From an uncultured beta proteobacterium (GTDB lineage: Bacteria > Pseudomonadota > Gammaproteobacteria > Burkholderiales > Burkholderiaceae_B): a stretch of 64,000 bases of DNA. Positions 1 through 8,901 of this stretch are shown here, one piece after another. The translations under genes and the position numbers were made by a program. Under the pieces are notes generated by a model. It saw only the letters and a list, made by a program, of their open reading frames with translations, searched no databases and was not told the DNA's origin. Location of the stretch: assembly GCA_903821335.1 (NCBI GenBank), contig CAIJKV010000130.1, positions 1 through 64,000 of the forward strand, given 5' to 3'. Numbering within the stretch: the first letter of the stretch is position 1; each line of letters begins with the position of its first letter.

Positions 1-539
1 ACCGCGTTGACGCGCGTCACGGGGCCAAGCTCCCGGGCGAGCGAGCGAGTCAGACTGAGCAACGCCCCCTTGGACGCACTGTAGTGCGCGTTATAGAACG
101 CCCCGCGGTGCGCCGCCATCGAACTCAGGTTCACGATGGAACTGTGATCGCGCAAAAACGGGATGGCCCGCTTGATCAGGAAGAACACGCCGTCCAGGTT
201 GATGGATATGGTTTGGCGCCACTGCGCATCGCTCATGTCACGCACTGGCTGAGCCTGGTAGATTCCGGCAGAAGGCACCAGGAAATCAATGCCACCAAAC
301 GTGTCGCCAGCAAGCTCGACGACCCGATCACAATCGGCGGGCGAAGCCGAGTCCATGGCAGCCGACACCACGCGTCCGGGTGCTGGCGCCAACGTTTGGA
401 CGAACCCGTCCAGCCCATTTTTTTCCAGATCCGTCAGCACAAGATTTGCGCCCCTGGCGTAGAAAAGCTTCGCCACTTCACGTCCGATCCCGCCATTGGC
501 GCCCGTCAGCACTAGCGTTCGTCCAGTCCAGTCACTCAT
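1..539 (-). CDS. Short-chain dehydrogenase/reductase, C-terminus cut by window edge
   Basis: NAD(P)-dependent oxidoreductase of the classical SDR family, presumably oxidising or reducing a hydroxyl/keto group of the substrate handled by this operon. The reading frame from ATG at 539 runs open to the left edge (about 179 residues). Near the N-terminus is the Rossmann motif TGANGGIG, followed by SAGIY in place of the usual NAG, and the catalytic pair YSASK. The C-terminal substrate-binding part lies outside the window. It is the last visible gene of the minus-strand catabolic operon, 18 nt after the E2 gene. Family assignment is safe; the substrate is unknown. Confidence 0.85.
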   Translation of the reverse strand, partial: MSDWTGRTLVLTGANGGIGREVAKLFYARGANLVLTDLEKNGLDGFVQTLAPAPGRVVSAAMDSASPADCDRVVELAGDTFGGIDFLVPSAGIYQAQPVRDMSDAQWRQTISINLDGVFFLIKRAIPFLRDHSSIVNLSSMAAHRGAFYNAHYSASKGALLSLTRSLARELGPVTRVNA

Positions 540-557
540 GATGTCAATGTCCCTTCC

Positions 558-1751
558 CTAAATCAGCAACGCGACTGGTGCCTCGACCAGCCGCCTGAAC
601 GCCGCCAGCCATGAAGCGGCCAGCGCACCGTCCACAGCGCGATGGTCGACCGACAGTGTGCACCGCATCACTTGCCCGACCCGAATCTGACCGCCATCGT
701 CGACAACGGGTTGCGCCCGCGAGGCACCCACCGCCAGGATACCCGCCTGAGGCGGATTAATGATGGCCGAAAATTCATCAATGCCTATCATCCCAAGATT
801 GCTGACACTGAAGCTGCCACCCTGAAACTCGTCTGCGCGAAGTTGCCCGTGACGGGCGCGCTCGGCGAGCAGGCGTGCCTCAGCACTGATGGTCAGCAGG
901 CTCTTGTTGCCAGCATCGCGGATAATCGGCGTGATCAACCCTTTGTCGGTGGATACAGCGAGCGCAATATCCACGTCGTGAAATTGCAGCAACGCGGTGT
1001 CTGTCCAGGCAACGTTCACGCCAGGCACCTCACGCAAGGCCAGCGCGGTGGCGCGCAATACAAAATCATTGACCGAAATCTTCTGGCTCTGGTCCGCGTT
1101 CAGCTCTGCGCGCAACGACACCAGGCGGTCGACACGACAGTCAACAGAAAGGTAAAAATGCGGGACAGTGGTTTTGCTCTCAGTCAGCCGTCGTGCGATG
1201 GTTCGACGCATATTGGTGTGAGGAACCTCTGTCCAGTCGCCGGCGGGCTTGCCGCCAGCGTCCAGGGTCAGCACCAGCACGTCATGTTTGACGACTCGCC
1301 CGTTCGGACCCGTGCCGTGTACAGTGGCCAGGTCGATCCCATGCTGACGCGCCAGCAAGCGCGCCACCGGACTGGAAAAAATCCGTCCGGCTCGCGCAGG
1401 CGAACCCACCTGGGACACAGTTGGCTGCGCACCCGCGTTGGACTCGGCAATCACTGCGGGTGGGGCAGCCTGGGCACCGGCCAGCAACCGGTCCGCGTCA
1501 GTCTGGGTCTCACCCACCCCCAGCAGCACGGCAATCGCCGCGCCCACGGGCACCTCGTCACCATTCTTGACCAGCAAGTTGGCGAGCACGCCATCGGCCT
1601 CGGCGTTCAATTCAATGATCGCCTTTTCGGTTTCAATATCCGCCAGACTTTCACCAGTCAAAACCGAGTCGCCTGCCAACTTATTCCAGTGGACCAGCGT
1701 GGCGTGCGTGGCATTTGCCGATATTTCGGGCATTCGCAAGATCGTTGCCAT
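558..1751 (-). CDS. 2-oxoacid dehydrogenase complex E2 (dihydrolipoamide acyltransferase)
   Basis: E2 core of a 2-oxoacid (pyruvate, acetoin or branched-chain) dehydrogenase complex. It transfers the acyl group from E1 to CoA through a lipoyl arm. The 397 residues show one lipoyl domain (1-80) with the lipoylated lysine at K43 in IETEKA, an E3-binding domain around 124-158 (SSPVARLLA... GTGPNGRV), and a catalytic domain from about 175 with the active-site motif DHRAVDG (His370). It lies 11 nt after the fused E1 gene, preceded by AAAGGA. No E3 (dihydrolipoamide dehydrogenase) gene is visible, so the complex probably borrows one from elsewhere or from beyond the left edge. Substrate class cannot be fixed from sequence alone. 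Confidence 0.93.
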   Translation of the reverse strand: MATILRMPEISANATHATLVHWNKLAGDSVLTGESLADIETEKAIIELNAEADGVLANLLVKNGDEVPVGAAIAVLLGVGETQTDADRLLAGAQAAPPAVIAESNAGAQPTVSQVGSPARAGRIFSSPVARLLARQHGIDLATVHGTGPNGRVVKHDVLVLTLDAGGKPAGDWTEVPHTNMRRTIARRLTESKTTVPHFYLSVDCRVDRLVSLRAELNADQSQKISVNDFVLRATALALREVPGVNVAWTDTALLQFHDVDIALAVSTDKGLITPIIRDAGNKSLLTISAEARLLAERARHGQLRADEFQGGSFSVSNLGMIGIDEFSAIINPPQAGILAVGASRAQPVVDDGGQIRVGQVMRCTLSVDHRAVDGALAASWLAAFRRLVEAPVALLI

Positions 1752-1762
1752 GAATCAATCCT

Positions 1763-3952
1763 TTATTGACGACCGCTGTCGCGCATGACGCGACGCAGGC
1801 CTTGGGCGACTTCCTCGGTTCGGGCACACGCTGCGCGTTCCAGTACTTTTGAAATGCTCGGCGAAGCCTCACCACCCGTCACCCGCTGAATTGGCTGATC
1901 CAGCCAGTCGAAATAGCGCCGCTGAATTTCATCGGCCAGCCAGCCCCCATAGGAAGGCCCTAGCGCGCCTTGTTCCACGATCAGCACATTATTTGTTTTC
2001 CGGATGCTCAGTCCGATCGTGTCCCAGTCGATGCTGGCGCGATCCAGCCAGCGCAAGTCAACCACCTCCGCGTCGATCCCGCTCTCCTGGACGGCCTCAA
2101 GCGAATGCCCGACCATCGACAAGTAGGTCAAGATCGTGAGGTCGCGCCCTGCGCGACGCACAGCCGCCTTGCCCGGAGGTATGACAAAGTCCAGGTCGTC
2201 CACGGGTGCTGCACCCGAACTGTTATACAAGTCCACATGCTCGATCACCAGGACCGGGTCTCGACATTGCAGGGCCGCGTTCATCAAGCCGACATAATCG
2301 AACGGGTTGGAGGGCGCCACGATGCGCCAACCGGGACTGGTCGCAAAAATGCCGGCAGGATCCATGGAGTGCTGCGAGCCGTACCCGGTGCCCATCGCGA
2401 CCTTGGTGCGCAAGACAACAGGCACAGGATGATCACCGCCAAACATGTGCCGTGCCTTCCCAATCTGGTTGAAAACCTGGTCGCCTGCGACCCACATGAA
2501 ATCTGGATACATGAATTCAACAACTGGCTTGTAACGTCCGTCCATGGCCAGGCCCCCTCCCAGTCCGGCAAAGGCGGCTTCGCTGATGGGCGTGCCCAGG
2601 ACACGATCGGGAAAACGGTCCTTCAAACCACGCGTCGCACCGTTGGTGCCGCCTTTCAGCCGATGTACATCCTCGCCCATCACGACAATGCCCGGGTCCA
2701 ACTCCATCCGGCGATTCATCACATCGGCCACGACGTCGATGAACTTGCGCGTCTCGCACTTCCCCTTAAACGTTGCCGCCTCTTCGGTGCGCACTGCTGA
2801 AAATTCAGACAAGTCACCACGGATGCCGACGTCACGAAAATCGGGACTTGGCCAGAGTTCTGGACGAATCCTGCGCTTGCCAGGCTTGCCAGCCGGATCC
2901 GGCTCAAGCAAGGACTGCGCGGCCTGCTTCATGACTGCCTGCACATTGGCACGCAAGGCGGCCACCTGTGCAGCGGTAATCAGCTTGCGCTGCTGCATGT
3001 TGCGTGCGAGAAAATCAAGCGGATCACGCTGGCGCCAGACAGCTTCTTCTTCCTTGGTGCGATAGCCGAAGGCGCTTCCCGGGAACGGTCCGTTCTGATG
3101 GAAGTAACGATAGACCCTGGCCTCGATCAAGGTCGGCCCCTTGCCAGCACGCATGTGTGCAAGCGCCTGCGACATCGCCAGGTGCACCGCCAGGGGATCC
3201 ATGCCGTCAACGGTCCAGCTTGGAATATTGAAGGCTTGCCCGCGCGCGGCAAGGCGAGGCTCTCCGGTAGCTTCGTCCACCGTGGTCGACACCGCGTAGC
3301 CGTTATTCTCAACAAAAAAGCACAATGGCAATTTCCATGCCGAGGCCAGATTCATGGTCTCAAGCACCGGGCCGATATTGATCGCGCCATCACCAAAATA
3401 CGTCACAGCCACCGCGTCTGTCGCGGCGTGGCGATTGGCCCAGGCCGAGCCTGCGGCAAGCGGTACACCACCACCGACGATGGCATTGGTGCCAAGCGCG
3501 CCAGCCTCGAGCCACTGCAGGTGCATGGAGCCCCCGCGGCCTTTGCAATAGCCTTGAGCGAGTCCAAGAATCTCGGCGAGCGTGCGTTGCAGCATTGCCT
3601 GCACGTCACTGGCGACAGGCTCGACGGGATCAATACCGTCGGGTGCCAGGTAGCCCAACATTTTCGCGAGGAACTGATGATGACCACGATGGGAACCATT
3701 GACCTGGTCGCGTGCAGTCAAACCCACGATCGATCCGGCGGCACCACCTTCCTGGCCGATGCTTGAGTGCGCCGGACCATGCACCAGTCCTTCACCCGCC
3801 AGTTCAAGCACCGTTTCTTCAAACGCGCGGATGATGTGCATGGTCGACAGCAACGATCCCAGCAGGACGGGGGAGGCACGCTTCCAGTCCTGCTCGGTCG
3901 TGACAAGTTCAACCCACGGAGCGGTCGAATGCAAGGGAATAGATTTGGGCAT
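1763..3952 (-). CDS. Fused 2-oxoacid dehydrogenase E1 alpha/beta subunit
   Basis: Thiamine-diphosphate-dependent decarboxylase component, 729 residues, with the normally separate E1 alpha (about 1-380) and E1 beta (about 420-729) subunits in one chain. The alpha half carries the ThDP/Mg motif GDG (187-189) ending in NN (216-217). The beta half begins around ETRKFIDVV and has the MGEDV segment. I chose ATG 3952 (protein begins MPKSIPLHS), 13 nt after the preceding SDR stop, rather than the upstream ATG at 4009, which overlaps that SDR. Single-chain E1 forms are known for acetoin-dehydrogenase-like and related complexes. Together with the E2 downstream it should convert a 2-oxoacid or acetoin-like diketone precursor to acyl-CoA. 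Confidence 0.92.
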   Translation of the reverse strand: MPKSIPLHSTAPWVELVTTEQDWKRASPVLLGSLLSTMHIIRAFEETVLELAGEGLVHGPAHSSIGQEGGAAGSIVGLTARDQVNGSHRGHHQFLAKMLGYLAPDGIDPVEPVASDVQAMLQRTLAEILGLAQGYCKGRGGSMHLQWLEAGALGTNAIVGGGVPLAAGSAWANRHAATDAVAVTYFGDGAINIGPVLETMNLASAWKLPLCFFVENNGYAVSTTVDEATGEPRLAARGQAFNIPSWTVDGMDPLAVHLAMSQALAHMRAGKGPTLIEARVYRYFHQNGPFPGSAFGYRTKEEEAVWRQRDPLDFLARNMQQRKLITAAQVAALRANVQAVMKQAAQSLLEPDPAGKPGKRRIRPELWPSPDFRDVGIRGDLSEFSAVRTEEAATFKGKCETRKFIDVVADVMNRRMELDPGIVVMGEDVHRLKGGTNGATRGLKDRFPDRVLGTPISEAAFAGLGGGLAMDGRYKPVVEFMYPDFMWVAGDQVFNQIGKARHMFGGDHPVPVVLRTKVAMGTGYGSQHSMDPAGIFATSPGWRIVAPSNPFDYVGLMNAALQCRDPVLVIEHVDLYNSSGAAPVDDLDFVIPPGKAAVRRAGRDLTILTYLSMVGHSLEAVQESGIDAEVVDLRWLDRASIDWDTIGLSIRKTNNVLIVEQGALGPSYGGWLADEIQRRYFDWLDQPIQRVTGGEASPSISKVLERAACARTEEVAQGLRRVMRDSGRQ

Positions 3953-3965
3953 AGTGGTCTCGGTT

Positions 3966-4790
3966 TCAAAATCCGTTTGCGGTAAAGCCACCGTCGGCAA
4001 CCATCGCATGGCCGGTCACGAAGGCGGCGCAGTCCGAGGCCAGGAAAAGTGCCATCTCGGCAACTTCCTGCGGACTGCCCAGGCGGTTCAGCGGCGTGCG
4101 CCGGGTAATCACATCAACATCCAGAGCGCCACGATGGATCAGATCTTCAACCAGCGCCGTCTGGATATAGCCGGGACAAATCGAATTGACGCGAATGTTG
4201 TGCTCGGCCCATTCAACGGCCAGGGTCTTGCAGAGCGAGACCACGGCGGCCTTGGACGCGCAGTACGCCGCCCGCCTGGCTGCAGAAATCAGTCCGAACA
4301 TGGACGCTGTGGTCAGGATCACGCCGCCGCCCTGCGCGACCATGCGTTTTGCCGCGGCCTGTGAACAGTAAAAAACGCCTGACAAATCAATGTCGACCGC
4401 ACGCCGCCATTCAGCAGGCGTCACCTCTAGCGAAGGCTTATTCATCGACACGCCGGCATTGTTCAGCAGCACATCCACGCGCCCGAAACGGGCAACAGCT
4501 GCACTGACTGCTTGCTCGACCGCCAGGTCGTCTGTGATCGAGGCCACCACCGTTTGGACTTCCAGCGTTGGGAACGCGGCGAGCAATTCGACGCGAACCG
4601 CATCGAGACCTTCGGCATCCATGTCCAGCAGCATGAGCCGCGTGCCATGACGCGCAAACGCATGCGACATCGCGCGACCGATCCCCTTGGCAGCCCCCGT
4701 ATTGAATACGACCTTGCCTTGCAAACCAGGATAGGACGCCTGACCAAAGGGCTGCGCACCAGGATGTCCCATTGAAATCGTCACGCTCAT
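3966..4790 (-). CDS. SDR family oxidoreductase
   Basis: Classical short-chain dehydrogenase/reductase of 274 residues, with an N-terminal extension of about 20 residues before the Rossmann fold. Seen: NTGAAKGIG (30-38), NNAGVS, and the catalytic YCASK. Its ATG overlaps the GMC oxidoreductase stop as ATGA, and GGAG lies 7 nt upstream, supporting start 4790; Met7 is an alternative. The position between a GMC alcohol dehydrogenase and a 2-oxoacid dehydrogenase suggests it oxidises a hydroxylated intermediate on the way to a 2-oxoacid. That role is inferred. Confidence 0.88.
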   Translation of the reverse strand: MSVTISMGHPGAQPFGQASYPGLQGKVVFNTGAAKGIGRAMSHAFARHGTRLMLLDMDAEGLDAVRVELLAAFPTLEVQTVVASITDDLAVEQAVSAAVARFGRVDVLLNNAGVSMNKPSLEVTPAEWRRAVDIDLSGVFYCSQAAAKRMVAQGGGVILTTASMFGLISAARRAAYCASKAAVVSLCKTLAVEWAEHNIRVNSICPGYIQTALVEDLIHRGALDVDVITRRTPLNRLGSPQEVAEMALFLASDCAAFVTGHAMVADGGFTANGF

Positions 4791-6397
4791 CCCCGCACTC
4801 CAGCGGCGATTGCATCCTGCAGGATCAGGTCCGCACCGCGCTCGGCCACCATCATCACCGCCGCTTGCGTATTGCCCGACACCATCGCTGGCATCACCGA
4901 GGCATCAACCACGCGCAATCCGGCGATTCCGTTGAACCGCAACCGCGCATCCACCACCGCCTGGGCATCCGTTCCCATCCGACAGGTACCGACCGGGTGA
5001 TAAATGGTCTGACCGTTCTCGCGTGCGAAATTGAGCCACTCCACATCCGTTTGAACGGTATCGCCAGGACTCATCTCACACTCAATATAGTTGGCAAGCG
5101 CGCTGCGGCTGACCAGACGGCGCGCGATTTTCATGCCGTCCACAAGCACCTGTCGGTCGGCTTCGTTTGCCAGGAAATTGGGACGTATGGAGGGGCCCGC
5201 CATCGGGTCAGCGGACTTAATATGAATGCTGCCCTGCGAGGTGGGTCGCAGCCCCGTCACACCGATCGTCATTCCCGGGAAATTGTCGAGCTTGCGAATC
5301 GCCGCGTTGGCATAACTCGCATGCATGAAGAAATACTGCACATCGGGGGTGGCAAGTTCCGCGCGGGTTTTGACAAAACCATGAACCAACCCTGTCCCCA
5401 GCGTCAGGATTCCTGTGTGGCGGGTAAAGTATTCAAGCACCGACTGACCCAGGCGCCAGCCCTGTGCCAGTTCATTCAGTGTCTGGGTATTCCTGACCCG
5501 CCAGTTCAGTCGCGTGGCAAAGTGATCAATGTAGTTTTCACCAACCTGCGGGGCGGCGTGCACGACTGCAATCCCCAGTCTGTGCAGCAATTCTGGGTTG
5601 CCAATACCCGATAACTCCAGAATCTGCGGTGTCTGCACAGCCCCGGCGGCCATGATGACTTCACGCCCGGCAGCCACCGAAACCTCGCGTCCACCCAGGC
5701 GGTAGGTCACGCCCGTGCAACGTCCAGCCTGCACGTTCACCTTCAGTACATGGGCGCCACTGCGAACAGTCAGGTTCTTGCGCTGGCGTGCGGGGTTCAG
5801 GTAGCCATCGACGACGCTCCAGCGTTGCCCACCCTGCTGCGCGACCTGGTAATAGCCAAACCCTTCCTGACGCTCACCGTTGTAGTCATCGTTCAGTTGC
5901 TGCCCATCTTCCACCGCAGCCTGCAACAGCGCGTGAGCAATCGGGTAACGCTCAGCCACCTGTGCGATGCGCATCGGACCCGATTTTCCCCGACGGCTGC
6001 CACCTGCCATATAGCTTTCCATCTTTGTGAAATACGGTGCGACATCATGGGCCGACCAGCCTGTCGCCCCCATGCTGTCCCAGCGATCGTAGTCCTGGGG
6101 CTGACCCTGCACGTAGATCATGCCGTTAATCAGACTGGACCCCCCAAGGCCCTTGCCGCGCGGGATCGCGATCACACGATCGCGCGTGTTGCTTTCGGGT
6201 TCAGTCTCGAAACACCAGTTGTAAACGGGGTCATTCAGCAGTTTGGTAAACCCAGCCGGAATCTTGATCCACATACTGTTGGGCTCGCCGCCCGCCTCAA
6301 GCATCAGGACCGTGTGCTGACCATCGGCAGTCAGGCGATTGGCCAGTACACAGGCTGCAGTACCGCCGCCCACAATGACATAGTCATAGCTTTCCAT
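4787..6397 (-). CDS. GMC family FAD-dependent oxidoreductase (choline/alcohol dehydrogenase-like)
   Basis: Glucose-methanol-choline oxidoreductase of 536 residues that oxidises a primary or secondary alcohol with FAD. The N-terminus starts directly with the ADP-binding beta strand YDYVIVGGGTAA. The C-terminal GMC domain has the catalytic histidine in HPVGTCRMG (His467) and the paired Asn in SGNTQAA (Asn509). No signal peptide is seen, so it is cytoplasmic. I chose ATG 6397 because it overlaps the upstream gene's stop as TAATG; an ORF extended to 6475 would overlap that gene deeply. It resembles choline dehydrogenase or PEG/alkanol dehydrogenases, but no betaine genes are nearby, so choline is an unlikely substrate. 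Confidence 0.92.
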   Translation of the reverse strand: MESYDYVIVGGGTAACVLANRLTADGQHTVLMLEAGGEPNSMWIKIPAGFTKLLNDPVYNWCFETEPESNTRDRVIAIPRGKGLGGSSLINGMIYVQGQPQDYDRWDSMGATGWSAHDVAPYFTKMESYMAGGSRRGKSGPMRIAQVAERYPIAHALLQAAVEDGQQLNDDYNGERQEGFGYYQVAQQGGQRWSVVDGYLNPARQRKNLTVRSGAHVLKVNVQAGRCTGVTYRLGGREVSVAAGREVIMAAGAVQTPQILELSGIGNPELLHRLGIAVVHAAPQVGENYIDHFATRLNWRVRNTQTLNELAQGWRLGQSVLEYFTRHTGILTLGTGLVHGFVKTRAELATPDVQYFFMHASYANAAIRKLDNFPGMTIGVTGLRPTSQGSIHIKSADPMAGPSIRPNFLANEADRQVLVDGMKIARRLVSRSALANYIECEMSPGDTVQTDVEWLNFARENGQTIYHPVGTCRMGTDAQAVVDARLRFNGIAGLRVVDASVMPAMVSGNTQAAVMMVAERGADLILQDAIAAGVRG

Positions 6398-7194
6398 TAT
6401 CTTTCGACGCCCATGAAGGTTGCCATCAATTCCACCTGACATTGCAGCATCGGCAAGCCGTACTGAATTCGGCACCCCTTGTGCTGCGCTGCCGCCAGCA
6501 GTGGGGTCAATTCAGGCTTCATGATGATTTCGGCCACGATCTGGTCGTCGGTCAGCGCCTGGATATCCAGTGGATAGGGATCGCCTGGCGCCATGCCCAG
6601 CGAGGTCGCATTCACGACCAGGTCATGTCCTGCAGGGTTTCTTGTGCCAACCGTCATCCGTACTGCAGGGTAGAGCGTGGACAATCGGGCGATCAGATCT
6701 TCGACCTTGGCGGTCGTGCGGTTGTGAATCGTCAGTTGCGACACGCCAGCCTCGGCCAGTGCAAAGGCAATGGCATTGGCCGCGCCACCCGCTCCCGCCA
6801 GGAATGCTTTTTTGCCCTGGGGCTCAATGCCATGCGCACGCAACCCGCTGACGAACCCTTTGCCATCCAGTATGTCGCCCACCAGGCGGCCGTCAGGTTC
6901 GCGACGAATCACATTGACCGCACCCACCAACGCTGCGGCAGGCGTGACAGCATCACACAATTTGGCAATCGCAGTCTTGTGGGGAACCGTCACCACAATG
7001 CCGCCAAGGTTGATCACCCCGCGCATCGCGGCCATGAATGCCGGCAAGCCGGCTGGTGCCACGTGCATCGGCACCAACACGCCATCTATGCCCCGGCTTT
7101 CAAACAGCTTGTTGATATTCTGTGGCGTCTTGACCTGATGAATCGGATCAGCAACGATGCAATACAGCTTGGTCTTACCTGTGATTTCGATCAT
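6397..7194 (-). CDS. Divergent shikimate/quinate dehydrogenase-like protein
   Basis: AroE-type NAD(P)-dependent dehydrogenase of 265 residues. The N-terminal substrate domain keeps the catalytic lysine in VVTVPHK (Lys73) and the catalytic aspartate (Asp110), and the nucleotide domain has AGAGGAANA near 133-141. Two places differ from housekeeping AroE: the Ser-x-Ser-Pro substrate-carboxylate region reads QVKTPQNIN (20-28), and the usual GDNTDG motif reads GDILDG (107-111 region). ATG 7194 is preceded by GGGGAC, so I reject the longer start at 7239. As the first gene of a catabolic operon it is probably not the biosynthetic AroE; a cyclitol, quinate-like or other hydroxy acid substrate is plausible. 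Confidence 0.85.
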   Translation of the reverse strand: MIEITGKTKLYCIVADPIHQVKTPQNINKLFESRGIDGVLVPMHVAPAGLPAFMAAMRGVINLGGIVVTVPHKTAIAKLCDAVTPAAALVGAVNVIRREPDGRLVGDILDGKGFVSGLRAHGIEPQGKKAFLAGAGGAANAIAFALAEAGVSQLTIHNRTTAKVEDLIARLSTLYPAVRMTVGTRNPAGHDLVVNATSLGMAPGDPYPLDIQALTDDQIVAEIIMKPELTPLLAAAQHKGCRIQYGLPMLQCQVELMATFMGVER

Positions 7195-7283
7195 GTTTGT
7201 CCCCGGACTAAAAATTTTCTTTGAGTCTGTCTGATGCAATGTTGAACCAGTCCATCTCTGGTTCGATCCATTGATACTTGTAG

Positions 7284-7315
7284 TGGTATTACCAGTATAT
7301 ATTCTGGACTGACCA
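7284..7315. promoter_or_regulatory. FadR/GntR-type operator pair upstream of catabolic operon
   Basis: TGGTATTACCA at 7284-7294 is a perfect TGGT-N3-ACCA inverted repeat, the classical half-site geometry of FCD-type GntR regulators such as FadR and PdhR. A weaker copy, TGGACTGACCA, lies exactly 21 bp further on (7305-7315), two helical turns away. The site lies between the divergent regulator (7406) and the catabolic operon (7194) and is followed by an AT-rich TATATATT stretch. The same arrangement recurs at 13669. Inferred to be the binding site of the adjacent GntR protein. Confidence 0.75.
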
Positions 7316-7350
7316 GACCGATCCGGCCTGAGCCATAAATCACCCGTACG

Positions 7351-7363
7351 AGCAATAATTGCT
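7351..7363. promoter_or_regulatory. Small inverted repeat upstream of the GntR gene
   Basis: AGCAAT-A-ATTGCT forms 6-bp arms around a single central base, 43 nt before the regulator start. It could be an accessory operator or simply part of the regulator's promoter; no other copy was noticed. Low confidence. Confidence 0.3.
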
Positions 7364-7405
7364 TATCATTGCAGTATTCAATTTCAAGACTCCAGACCCG
7401 CCCTC

Positions 7406-8116
7406 ATGATTAACAATTCATCAGCGTCAGTCCACCTACCCGATGAAATCGCTAATCAGCTCAGCCATCTCATTCAATCCAAACAACTCTCGCCCGGTGA
7501 TCGCCTGCCCAGCGAGCGAGACCTGTGCGAACAATTCTCCGTCAGTCGCCCCGTCATCCGCGAAGCATTGTCCCGCCTGAAATCCGAAGGACTCGTCTGC
7601 ATCAAACGCGGCGTGGGTGTGTTCGTCACTGAACCTGATCCCCGCGAAGCCTTCAAAATCCAGGACGTCGACATCGACGAAAAAACAACCATCACGCAAG
7701 TGATGGAACTGATCTCGACCGTCGAGGTTGCAGCCACCCGACTCGCCGCCGCGCGTCGGACCGCCGACGACCTGAAACAAATTCGCAGATGCCTGCTCGG
7801 CATGGAATACGCCATCGCGAGCGATCGTCTTGGCGACGAAGAAGACTACGAATTCCATCAGGCCATCGTCGTGGCCACCCACAACCCCTACTTTGATACC
7901 TTAAGCCAGCACCTTGAACACACTGCCCGCCGGATGATCCGTCACCTGCGTAGCCACACCAAAACACGCCACACCAACCTCATCGAAGCCGTACAGGCCG
8001 AACACCAGGCCATCTACAACGCCATCCAGGCCGGCGATCCGGTTGCGGCCGAACGCGCTGCGCGCGACCATCTCGAAAATGCCGAAAAACGCCTGATCAA
8101 ATACATGAAGCCCTGA
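7406..8116 (+). CDS. GntR family transcriptional regulator, FadR/FCD subfamily
   Basis: Transcription factor of 236 residues with an N-terminal winged helix-turn-helix (about 10-78; LPSERDLCEQFSVSRPVIREAL is the recognition region) and a C-terminal all-helical FCD ligand-binding domain (about 85-230, with conserved acidic/His metal-ligand positions such as EFHQAI). FCD regulators usually bind organic acids and act as repressors. It is divergent from the catabolic operon and convergent with the ABC-transporter operon, and both carry matching TGGT-N3-ACCA sites, so it probably controls both and itself. No good SD precedes the ATG; the start is set by the domain. Confidence 0.93.
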   Translation: MINNSSASVHLPDEIANQLSHLIQSKQLSPGDRLPSERDLCEQFSVSRPVIREALSRLKSEGLVCIKRGVGVFVTEPDPREAFKIQDVDIDEKTTITQVMELISTVEVAATRLAAARRTADDLKQIRRCLLGMEYAIASDRLGDEEDYEFHQAIVVATHNPYFDTLSQHLEHTARRMIRHLRSHTKTRHTNLIEAVQAEHQAIYNAIQAGDPVAAERAARDHLENAEKRLIKYMKP

Positions 8117-8122
8117 GTCTGC

Positions 8123-8896
8123 TCAGGTCAACATCCACCCACCCGCAACATCGACCACCTGACCCGTGACAAAACGGCTTTCCGGCGCAGTCAGAAAACA
8201 CGCCATCTCGGCCACTTCCTCGGGCTCGCCCAGCCGGCGCAGCGCCGTTTCCTGAATCACGGCCAGGTTGGTCTCGTTTGACGCCGTACGCATCAAGGGC
8301 GTATTGATGCGCCCCGGAGCGATGGCATTGACCGTAATGCCATGCGGGCCAAGCTCTCCAGCCAGATCGCGCGTCAAGCCTATCAGTGCGGCCTTGGTCG
8401 TACCGTAGTGCGCAGCGGTAAAGGCGATGAACGACTTGCCCGCGACGGAAGACATATTGACGATGCTGCCGAACTGGTTGCGCACCATTGCGGGCGTCAC
8501 CAGTCGCGACCAGTTGAAGGCCCCGTTCAGATTCACGTCCACGACGCGTAACCACTCGGCCGGGTCCATCTCCCAGAAATTGCTGGGCTTGCCGTGTGTC
8601 TTGGGCGAGATACCGGCGTTGTTGATCAGGGTGTCGATGTCCGCCCCGATCTGCCTGCGCAACTGCTCCAGCGCCTGCGCGCACTGTCCGTAGTCCGCCA
8701 CATCCGCCGTCGCCCAGAACAGCCGGCCGGCGTGCGCACCCAAGCTCTGTGCATGCGCGGCGAGTGCCTCGGCATTGAAGTCGACCAGCGCCACGATGGC
8801 GCCCTCCTGTGCATATTGACGCGAGATCGAGGCACCAATGCCGCTGGCCGCACCCGTTACCAACACAACACGTCCTGCATGACGATTTGGATACAT
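8123..8896 (-). CDS. SDR family oxidoreductase
   Basis: Classical SDR of 257 residues: Rossmann motif TGAASGIG near the N-terminus, NNAGIS, catalytic serine in NMSSVAG and the YGTTK pair, ending in a typical GGWMLT tail. It is the last gene of the liv-type transporter operon, 5 nt after livF, and ends 6 nt from the convergent GntR gene. Co-transcription with the importer suggests it performs an early redox step on the imported compound; this is inference. Confidence 0.9.
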   Translation of the reverse strand: MYPNRHAGRVVLVTGAASGIGASISRQYAQEGAIVALVDFNAEALAAHAQSLGAHAGRLFWATADVADYGQCAQALEQLRRQIGADIDTLINNAGISPKTHGKPSNFWEMDPAEWLRVVDVNLNGAFNWSRLVTPAMVRNQFGSIVNMSSVAGKSFIAFTAAHYGTTKAALIGLTRDLAGELGPHGITVNAIAPGRINTPLMRTASNETNLAVIQETALRRLGEPEEVAEMACFLTAPESRFVTGQVVDVAGGWMLT

Positions 8897-8901
8897 AGCG
8901 T

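Noticed and set aside
642-1769. 375-residue plus-strand open frame
   Set aside because: Antisense to the E2 gene, which has lipoyl, E3-binding and catalytic motifs.
4787-6397. Choline dehydrogenase (betA)
   Set aside because: GMC family is certain, but no betaine aldehyde dehydrogenase or betI is nearby and the operon contains 2-oxoacid dehydrogenase genes, so the specific name is not supported.
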